A DNA stretch of 64,000 bases, taken from contig JAZBQD010000027.1 of NCBI GenBank assembly GCA_036583965.1, positions 4,854,187 through 4,918,186 on the forward strand, written 5' to 3'. Below are positions 63,301-64,000 of this stretch, piece by piece. Within the stretch, counting starts at the first letter, position 1, and every line of letters begins with the position of its first letter. Source of the DNA: Prunella strophiata. Taxonomy: Eukaryota; Chordata; Aves; Passeriformes; Prunellidae. The translations under genes were made by a program, and so were the position numbers. Below the pieces are notes generated by a model. It saw only the letters and a list, made by a program, of their open reading frames with translations. It had not been told where the DNA came from and did no database searches.

Positions 63301-63841
63301 ACACTGTTTCTGTGCTATCACTCAATTTTTGAAGCCTTTTCCAAGGTTTCAGGTCAAACAAGGTGTTTACTTGAGGGTTGGTGCACCCTTAAATTCAGAA
63401 AGCTCTGAAGTTTTCTGAGCCATCAGAGTTCCAGCATCTCTCCACAGCTAAGAATTGAGTAATTACTGTCCAGCAAAGCAATGTATTGCTGCTGTTTTGG
63501 GTTGGTTTTTAAACTGCTTGTTTATTACCATTATTGCAGCAAGTTCAAGCTGACTGACAGCCTCAAGAAATATTCAGGCTGTCTTCAAAATTACCAGTAA
63601 GATTACTCTGGCTGCACTGGTCTTTTTATACCTAAACTATAGATCTGTTATAGGATTTTTTTATTCACTTTCAGCTTGTTTATGTTTCAGATCTGCTCCC
63701 TCTTCACCAGAAATTTCACCCCAGTCATCACCTCGACCCCACAGGCCCAACAGTGACCGTCTGTCCATCCTGACCAAGCTGGTTAGAAAAGGAGAAAAAA
63801 AGGGGCTCTTTGTAGAGAAAATGCCTGTGAGGATATATCAG
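15293..63841 (+). CDS. USP24: USP24, ubiquitin carboxyl-terminal hydrolase 24 (partial; 3' end outside window)
   Basis: USP24 is a large cysteine deubiquitinase (2,620 residues in human) that removes ubiquitin from protein substrates. I place 50 coding exons (local numbers 2-51) by conserved peptides and splice signals; they total 5,983 bases, or 1,993 codons after removing four surplus bases. Visible parts in order are an alpha-helical N-terminal region (exons 2-24), a ubiquitin-like segment (exons 25-27), Ser-rich linkers (exons 27 and 30), more helical repeats (exons 31-41) and the full USP catalytic domain (exons 42-50). The C-terminal part (about 500 residues in human) lies beyond the window. 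The N-terminal UBA domain of human USP24 is not found; only an exon 1 remnant remains beside the tandem arrays. Single extra bases in exons 17, 18, 30 and 35 break the frame as given: reading on from exon 17 reaches TAA in exon 18. Introns not listed separately show nothing recognisable apart from homopolymer tracts. Identity is near certain; whether this copy is intact is not. Confidence 0.97.
15372..27448 (+). other. USP24: USP24 intron 1 (12.1 kb)
   Basis: It starts GTGAGC and ends CCACCGGCAG after a T-rich tract at 27425-27436. Apart from the CpG-rich first 230 bases it is AT-rich, with A-runs near 19282-19301 and T-runs near 15709-15721 and 23129-23150. I recognise no gene, RNA gene or well-preserved transposon in it. 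Confidence 0.6.
27449..27614 (+). CDS. USP24: USP24 exon 2
   Basis: It encodes [15 protein letters not shown] through STYLARLG, starts in phase 0 after ..CCGGCAG and ends in phase 1 before GTAAGT. It is nearly identical to the human residues that follow the exon 1 Gly-rich tail. Confidence 0.95.
28553..28620 (+). CDS. USP24: USP24 exon 3
   Basis: It encodes (G)[20 protein letters not shown] and then KK. The acceptor is CTGTAAAG and the donor GTAAGT; the exon runs from phase 1 to phase 0. Confidence 0.95.
28621..30053 (+). other. USP24: USP24 intron 3
   Basis: AT-rich intron of 1.4 kb ending in a T-run of about 21 bases (30022-30042) and then CCCCTTGTTAG. No other element was recognised. Confidence 0.6.
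30054..30197 (+). CDS. USP24: USP24 exon 4
   Basis: It encodes [17 protein letters not shown] through GLLGVLTM (48 codons, phase 0 to 0), with acceptor TTGTTAG and donor GTATTT. The Leu-rich run MLMLLVDLV is part of a predicted helix. Confidence 0.96.
30694..30816 (+). CDS. USP24: USP24 exon 5
   Basis: It encodes [20 protein letters not shown] through SPISTFQK (41 codons). The acceptor is CTTTCAAG and the donor GTAAGC. The frame happens to be open about 190 bases upstream as well, but the AAG acceptor and conserved start fix the boundary. Confidence 0.96.
31730..31765 (+). CDS. USP24: USP24 exon 6 (12-codon exon)
   Basis: It encodes [12 protein letters not shown], with acceptor TTGTTCAAG and donor GTAGGT. 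At 36 bases it is too short for ordinary open-frame searches, but it is needed to join exon 5 to exon 7. Confidence 0.93.
32347..32412 (+). CDS. USP24: USP24 exon 7
   Basis: It encodes [20 protein letters not shown] and then LG (22 codons, phase 0 to 0), with acceptor TTACTTCAG and donor GTAAGT. Confidence 0.95.
33911..33976 (+). CDS. USP24: USP24 exon 8
   Basis: It encodes [20 protein letters not shown] and then VQ (22 codons), with acceptor TTTCTTTCAG and donor GTAAAA. Confidence 0.95.
34784..34858 (+). CDS. USP24: USP24 exon 9
   Basis: It encodes [20 protein letters not shown] and then DLKDK (25 codons), with acceptor GTTCTTTAG and donor GTAATG. The middle ([10 protein letters not shown]) seems more diverged from human than the neighbouring exons. 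Confidence 0.94.
35592..35750 (+). CDS. USP24: USP24 exon 10
   Basis: It encodes [20 protein letters not shown] through SAKMNSLKE (53 codons, phase 0 to 0), with acceptor TTCCAACAG and donor GTAGGT. It is unusually GC-rich for this gene. Confidence 0.96.
35751..36853 (+). other. USP24: USP24 intron 10
   Basis: 1.1 kb with an A14 run near 35845-35858 and an A/C-rich tract at about 36660-36725. No element was recognised. Confidence 0.6.
36854..36968 (+). CDS. USP24: USP24 exon 11
   Basis: It encodes [20 protein letters not shown] through SVLSIALE, ending in phase 1 (the G of Gly) before GTAAGA. The acceptor is ATTTTTAG. Confidence 0.95.
37485..37588 (+). CDS. USP24: USP24 exon 12
   Basis: It completes Gly and encodes [20 protein letters not shown] through TKIWRIQ. 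The acceptor is TTTCACAG and the donor GTAAGC. Exons 11 and 12 together are 73 codons. Confidence 0.95.
37589..38736 (+). other. USP24: USP24 intron 12
   Basis: 1.15 kb AT-rich intron. I see nothing in it beyond splice signals. Confidence 0.6.
38737..38844 (+). CDS. USP24: USP24 exon 13
   Basis: It encodes [20 protein letters not shown] through FVLIQK (36 codons), with acceptor CTTTTCAG and donor GTGAGT. Confidence 0.95.
39293..39388 (+). CDS. USP24: USP24 exon 14 (followed by a GC donor)
   Basis: It encodes [20 protein letters not shown] through VETTTGK (32 codons), with acceptor CTGTCCAG. The conserved boundary Lys|Val falls at AAG|GCAAGT, so the intron begins with GC rather than GT. The rest of the donor is a strong consensus, as is usual for GC-AG introns. 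Confidence 0.94.
39490..39651 (+). CDS. USP24: USP24 exon 15
   Basis: It encodes [20 protein letters not shown] through CIEDIKR (54 codons), with acceptor CTTCCTTCAG. The donor is AGG|GTTGGT, a weak site, and the reading frame stays open for about 320 bases past it. The conserved sequence stops at IKR, which supports the boundary. Confidence 0.9.
39652..41488 (+). other. USP24: USP24 intron 15
   Basis: 1.8 kb. In human the protein has a segment I recall as PGEWSGLEKNKKDGFK between IKR and SSQ. I searched this interval by eye for a splice-bounded exon of that kind and did not find one. Only homopolymer tracts (e.g. T11 near 40290) were recognised. Confidence 0.5.
41489..41596 (+). CDS. USP24: USP24 exon 16
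   Basis: It encodes [20 protein letters not shown] through TYQKQDK (36 codons, phase 0 to 0), with acceptor TGCTACCAG and donor GTAAGG. Confidence 0.95.
42205..42355 (+). CDS. USP24: USP24 exon 17 (contains one extra base)
   Basis: It begins [20 protein letters not shown] and ends GRYTYRE, both in the conserved frame, but the exon is 151 bases where 150 are expected. After ATA (42265-42267) four bases (42268-42271) stand where one codon should be before the conserved Cys-His-Arg-Leu. Read straight through, the frame shifts and ends at a TAA in exon 18. The acceptor is ATTGCCAAG and the donor GTACCA. Confidence 0.9.
43015..43147 (+). CDS. USP24: USP24 exon 18 (contains one extra base)
   Basis: It begins [17 protein letters not shown] and ends CELDRE in the conserved frame, but is 133 bases long rather than 132. 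A surplus T near 43066 follows ACC; removing one base there restores [18 protein letters not shown]. The acceptor is CTTTCTCAG and the donor GTAAGA. Confidence 0.9.
43671..43782 (+). CDS. USP24: USP24 exon 19
   Basis: It encodes [20 protein letters not shown] through SYEITMN and ends in phase 1 before GTAAGA. The acceptor is CATTCACAG. Confidence 0.95.
44016..44092 (+). CDS. USP24: USP24 exon 20
   Basis: It encodes (G)[19 protein letters not shown] and then RQGTQL, with acceptor CACTTTCAG and donor GTGAGT. Confidence 0.95.
44093..44956 (+). other. USP24: USP24 intron 20
   Basis: 0.86 kb, AT-rich with several T-runs (44400-44420, 44731-44739, 44768-44776). Nothing else was recognised. Confidence 0.6.
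44957..45097 (+). CDS. USP24: USP24 exon 21
   Basis: It encodes [20 protein letters not shown] through NLTPRLKK (47 codons), with acceptor CCTTGTGTAG and donor GTAGGC. Confidence 0.95.
45250..45303 (+). CDS. USP24: USP24 exon 22
   Basis: It encodes [18 protein letters not shown] (18 codons), with acceptor TATCTTTAG and donor GTAAAG. Confidence 0.94.
45489..45604 (+). CDS. USP24: USP24 exon 23
   Basis: It encodes [20 protein letters not shown] through SVQSPY and the first two bases of Arg (phase 2). The acceptor is CTTGTTGCAG and the donor GTAGGC. Confidence 0.95.
45605..46297 (+). other. USP24: USP24 intron 23
   Basis: 0.69 kb. It includes an A/C-rich low-complexity tract at about 45775-45925 whose reverse strand is G/T-rich. 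No transposon could be named. Confidence 0.55.
46298..46364 (+). CDS. USP24: USP24 exon 24
   Basis: It completes Arg and encodes [20 protein letters not shown] and then IE, with acceptor TATCTTTAG and donor GTAAGA. Confidence 0.95.
46527..46637 (+). CDS. USP24: USP24 exon 25 (start of ubiquitin-like segment)
   Basis: It encodes [20 protein letters not shown] through TKDTFTIE (37 codons). The [19 protein letters not shown] stretch looks like the first two strands of a ubiquitin-like fold. The acceptor is TTCCTGTAG and the donor GTGGGT. Confidence 0.95.
47044..47142 (+). CDS. USP24: USP24 exon 26 (ubiquitin-like segment)
   Basis: It encodes [20 protein letters not shown] through IFANDSL (33 codons). 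The [10 protein letters not shown] helix and the following QIF strand match the ubiquitin-like pattern. KMLN differs from my recollection of human KQLC. The acceptor is TTTCACAG and the donor GTATGT. Confidence 0.95.
47220..47390 (+). CDS. USP24: USP24 exon 27 (end of ubiquitin-like segment, Ser-rich linker)
   Basis: It encodes [20 protein letters not shown], then a Ser/Thr-rich linker ([19 protein letters not shown]), then YAMEQ (57 codons). The linker is probably disordered. The acceptor is TTTTTTGCAG and the donor GTACAG. Confidence 0.95.
47984..48069 (+). CDS. USP24: USP24 exon 28
   Basis: It encodes [20 protein letters not shown] through ANLEEP plus two bases of Arg. The acceptor is ATTCCCAG and the donor GTAAGC. 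Confidence 0.95.
48197..48290 (+). CDS. USP24: USP24 exon 29
   Basis: It completes Arg and encodes [20 protein letters not shown] through LDSLGRK. The acceptor is CTTTTCAG and the donor GTATGG. Confidence 0.95.
48553..48709 (+). CDS. USP24: USP24 exon 30 (Ser-rich; contains one extra base)
   Basis: It encodes [20 protein letters not shown] through RSFAPGMST and should end FRVLYNLE. The exon is 157 bases instead of 156, because a surplus G at about 48685 follows ACA. Without it the exon reads ACA TTC AGA GTG CTC TAC; with it the tail becomes VQSALQFR. The acceptor is CCCTCCTAG and the donor GTAAGA. Confidence 0.9.
48710..51016 (+). other. USP24: USP24 intron 30 (2.3 kb)
   Basis: It contains a G/T-rich low-complexity tract at about 50290-50402 with several three- to six-G runs. 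No gene or well-preserved transposon was recognised. The acceptor is TTTGTTGTAG. Confidence 0.55.
51017..51114 (+). CDS. USP24: USP24 exon 31
   Basis: It encodes [20 protein letters not shown] through LRAGGL plus two bases of Ser. The acceptor is TTTGTTGTAG and the donor GTTAGA. Confidence 0.94.
51115..51845 (+). other. USP24: USP24 intron 31
   Basis: 0.73 kb. Open frames occur in it but none has conserved sequence or splice bounds. No element was recognised. Confidence 0.55.
51846..51941 (+). CDS. USP24: USP24 exon 32
   Basis: It completes Ser and encodes [20 protein letters not shown] through SICLQLA plus two bases of Arg. The acceptor is GTTTTTAAG and the donor GTATGT. Confidence 0.95.
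52073..52444 (+). repeat. USP24: Tandem repeat of the exon 33 3' splice site (seven copies, ~54 bp unit)
   Basis: Seven copies of TTTTTACTCTGTGGATGCAG followed by GTTCTTGCTGGTTGGGCAGA and ACAATGCCCA. The exon-like starts fall at 52095, 52149, 52205, 52252, 52306, 52360 and 52416, with spacings of 54, 56, 47, 54, 54 and 56. Copy 6 has TAG instead of CAG at the acceptor. Only the last copy continues into the conserved exon. The unit therefore duplicates the end of the intron plus the first ~30 coding bases. Confidence 0.95.
52416..52644 (+). CDS. USP24: USP24 exon 33
   Basis: It completes Arg and encodes [20 protein letters not shown] through IPAARVAIQ (76 codons after the split codon), with donor GTAAGT. 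The start at 52416 (the seventh acceptor copy) is the only one of seven that gives the conserved frame without inserted sequence. Starts at 52095 and 52149 are in the same frame but meet TAG at 52357-52359. The four between shift the frame. Confidence 0.93.
52645..53473 (+). other. USP24: USP24 intron 33
   Basis: 0.83 kb AT-rich intron. Nothing beyond splice signals was recognised. Confidence 0.6.
53474..53633 (+). CDS. USP24: USP24 exon 34
   Basis: It encodes [20 protein letters not shown] through RNRLSSS and ends in phase 1 before GTGGGT. The acceptor is GTTCCTCCAG. Confidence 0.95.
53921..54077 (+). CDS. USP24: USP24 exon 35 (contains one extra base)
   Basis: It begins (G)[15 protein letters not shown] and ends in [20 protein letters not shown] through LRSQQL, but the two halves lie in different frames. 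A surplus T at 53968 follows CAC. The exon is 157 bases where 156 are expected. The acceptor is TTTAATGCAG after a long T-run; the donor is GTATGG. Confidence 0.9.
54619..54689 (+). CDS. USP24: USP24 exon 36
   Basis: It encodes (G)[20 protein letters not shown] and then SAE, with acceptor CTGTTCCAG and donor GTAAGG. Confidence 0.95.
54690..55428 (+). other. USP24: USP24 intron 36
   Basis: 0.74 kb AT-rich intron. Nothing was recognised in it. Confidence 0.6.
55429..55589 (+). CDS. USP24: USP24 exon 37
   Basis: It encodes [20 protein letters not shown] through SIMRGINQ plus two bases of Arg. The acceptor is CTGTTGCAG and the donor GTAAGT. Confidence 0.96.
56000..56061 (+). CDS. USP24: USP24 exon 38
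   Basis: It completes Arg and encodes [20 protein letters not shown], ending in phase 1. The acceptor is TCTGTTTCAG and the donor GTAAGT. Confidence 0.95.
56404..56595 (+). CDS. USP24: USP24 exon 39
   Basis: It encodes (S)[19 protein letters not shown] through LCGAEKEMV and ends in phase 1. The acceptor is TTCCTTGCAG after a T-run; the donor is GTGAGT. Confidence 0.96.
56839..56956 (+). CDS. USP24: USP24 exon 40
   Basis: It encodes (G)[19 protein letters not shown] through AISQQDFHP plus two bases of Lys. The acceptor is TGTGTTTCAG and the donor GTAAAA. Confidence 0.95.
56957..58221 (+). other. USP24: USP24 intron 40
   Basis: 1.27 kb. Nothing specific was recognised apart from an A-run near 58064-58074. 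Confidence 0.6.
58222..58366 (+). CDS. USP24: USP24 exon 41
   Basis: It completes Lys and encodes [20 protein letters not shown] through PALTKEFD, just ahead of the catalytic domain. The acceptor is TTTCTTTCCAG and the donor GTAAGC. Confidence 0.95.
58715..58970 (+). mobile_element. CR1 LINE fragment (3' end, sense) in USP24 intron 41
   Basis: It contains the CR1 3' region blocks AGGAAGAATTTGCTCCCTTT, GTGGTGAGGCCCTGGCACAG and CTTCCAACTCAAACC, and ends with ATTCTGTGATTCTAC, the diagnostic avian CR1 terminus. It is 5'-truncated, as most CR1 copies are, and lies in the same direction as the gene, about 90 bases before exon 42. The left edge is approximate. Confidence 0.9.
59061..59180 (+). CDS. 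USP24: USP24 exon 42 (USP catalytic domain, Cys box)
   Basis: It encodes [20 protein letters not shown] and then [20 protein letters not shown] (40 codons). [18 protein letters not shown] is the USP Cys box, and the Cys in ATCYMN is the catalytic nucleophile (Cys1698 in human USP24 as I recall it). The acceptor is TCATTCCAG and the donor GTAATT. Confidence 0.97.
59409..59534 (+). CDS. USP24: USP24 exon 43
   Basis: It encodes [20 protein letters not shown] through YVPENFWK (42 codons), part of the catalytic fold, with an acidic DDDTDNPDD run. The acceptor is CCTTCCAG and the donor GTATTG. Confidence 0.96.
59742..59840 (+). CDS. USP24: USP24 exon 44 (QQD box)
   Basis: It encodes [20 protein letters not shown] through DQMDEYLK (33 codons). 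[13 protein letters not shown] is the conserved QQD motif of USP enzymes. The acceptor is TTATATAG, AT-rich with a poor pyrimidine tract; the donor is GTAAAA. Confidence 0.96.
60055..60137 (+). CDS. USP24: USP24 exon 45 (first zinc CxxC pair)
   Basis: It encodes [20 protein letters not shown] and then ICKDCPH plus two bases of Arg. CKDC is the first Cys pair of the USP fingers subdomain. The acceptor is TCCAACAG and the donor GTAATG. Confidence 0.96.
60344..60485 (+). CDS. USP24: USP24 exon 46 (second zinc CxxC pair)
   Basis: It completes Arg and encodes [20 protein letters not shown] through [14 protein letters not shown] is the second Cys pair of the fingers subdomain. The acceptor is TGTATTTAG and the donor GTATTG. 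Confidence 0.96.
60805..60924 (+). CDS. USP24: USP24 exon 47
   Basis: It encodes [20 protein letters not shown] through SIKYDEQIR (40 codons). [15 protein letters not shown] is the conserved LP..L...L.RF motif of USP enzymes. The acceptor is TCTTTTCAAG and the donor GTAAGA. Confidence 0.96.
60925..61321 (+). other. USP24: USP24 intron 47
   Basis: 0.4 kb intron. The frame upstream of exon 48 happens to be open for about 90 bases, but conserved sequence starts at the CAAACAG acceptor. Nothing else was recognised. Confidence 0.6.
61322..61542 (+). CDS. USP24: USP24 exon 48 (His box)
   Basis: It encodes [20 protein letters not shown], a Gly/Ser-rich insert (GGGGSPRKK), then [20 protein letters not shown] and YSFIKDR plus two bases of Arg. 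[11 protein letters not shown] is the USP His box, with the catalytic His in GHYYS. The acceptor is TTCAAACAG and the donor GTAACG. Confidence 0.97.
61543..61958 (+). other. USP24: USP24 intron 48
   Basis: 0.42 kb intron with no element recognised. Confidence 0.6.
61959..62083 (+). CDS. USP24: USP24 exon 49 (Asn/Asp box)
   Basis: It completes Arg and encodes [20 protein letters not shown] through YRPKVYDQ, ending in phase 1. KWYKFND supplies the third catalytic-triad position of USP enzymes. The acceptor is TGATCACAG and the donor GTAAGC. Confidence 0.97.
62084..62654 (+). other. USP24: USP24 intron 49
   Basis: 0.57 kb intron with an A-run near 62345-62354 and no recognised element. Confidence 0.6.
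62655..62796 (+). CDS. USP24: USP24 exon 50 (end of catalytic domain)
   Basis: It encodes (S)[19 protein letters not shown] through RQEAEDLS plus two bases of Leu. [13 protein letters not shown] is the last USP motif. The acceptor is TGCCCACAG and the donor GTAAGT. Confidence 0.96.
62832..63436 (-). mobile_element. Probable solo LTR (endogenous retrovirus) in USP24 intron 50
   Basis: The block starts TGTTGATG and ends CCAGCA, consistent with TG...CA ends. The flanks are TCTCA (62827-62831) and TCTCT (63437-63441), a 5-bp near-duplication with one mismatch. A minus-strand AATAAA lies at about 62931-62936, and a TTAAATA-like promoter element lies further into the element, so U3-R-U5 would run right to left. 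The layout resembles the LTR near 10415. No viral genes are present. Boundaries and family are uncertain. Confidence 0.5.
63691..63841 (+). CDS. USP24: USP24 exon 51 (last exon in window)
   Basis: It completes Leu and encodes [20 protein letters not shown], then [20 protein letters not shown] and [10 protein letters not shown], ending in phase 0. The SP-rich stretch ([13 protein letters not shown]) looks like a phosphorylatable linker after the catalytic domain. The acceptor is TATGTTTCAG and the donor GTAGAG. The following intron runs off the window. Confidence 0.95.
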
Positions 63842-64000
63842 GTAGAGCACCCTGAAAGTGGCAACTAAATTCTTCTCCTGTAAAATTTGAGCACATAGTG
63901 AGAGAAACACAGTAACTTTTAAAGGTTACCTTGAAGTAATTCCCTTCTAGCAAAACTAGAAGGCAGTTCTGGATTCTGACATAAAGTTACTAACAAGGTA

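Noticed and set aside
15293..63841. USP24 processed pseudogene
   Set aside because: Full intron-exon structure with good splice sites and an intact catalytic core argues for the genuine locus; the single-base insertions are better treated as separate anomalies.

Overview
The window is vertebrate nuclear DNA, almost certainly from a bird. The evidence is long introns with GT-AG boundaries, fragments of CR1 LINEs carrying the avian/reptilian 3' end (ATTCTGTGATTCT), and short LTRs of avian endogenous-retrovirus type. A passerine is plausible but not proven. The only protein-coding gene recognised is USP24, which encodes ubiquitin carboxyl-terminal hydrolase 24, on the + strand. Its 3' part lies beyond the window.

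Layout. Positions 1-10382 are non-coding sequence upstream of USP24, with one CR1 scrap, a CTGT microsatellite and homopolymer runs. Positions 10383-10905 hold an antisense CR1 fragment split by a 302-bp solo LTR with a perfect 6-bp target duplication. Positions 10960-15600 are a CpG-rich block containing two huge, perfectly uniform tandem arrays. The first is a 15-mer (108 perfect copies) and the second a GATCCC hexamer (393 perfect copies). Only a remnant of USP24 exon 1 (about 15293-15371) is visible, directly after the arrays, and the N-terminal UBA-coding part is not found. Intron 1 (15372-27448) is followed by 50 coding exons (27449-63841) that can be placed to the base. Numbering here is local: exon 2 begins KNDENG and exon 51 ends RIYQ.

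USP24 product. Exons 2-51 give 1,993 codons once four single extra bases are discounted. They cover the long helical N-terminal region, a ubiquitin-like segment (exons 25-27), Ser-rich linkers (exons 27 and 30), and the complete USP catalytic domain. That domain has the Cys box in exon 42, the QQD box in exon 44, two CxxC zinc pairs in exons 45 and 46, the His box in exon 48 and the KWYKFND box in exon 49.

Oddities. (a) Exons 17, 18, 30 and 35 each carry exactly one extra base relative to the conserved frame, and the exon 1/exon 2 junction is also off by one; all are insertions. (b) The 3' splice site of exon 33, with the first ~30 bases of that exon, is tandemly repeated seven times. (c) Intron 14 has a GC donor. 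(d) A roughly 16-residue segment that I recall between exons 15 and 16 in the human protein was not found. Comparisons with human USP24 are from memory and no alignment was run.
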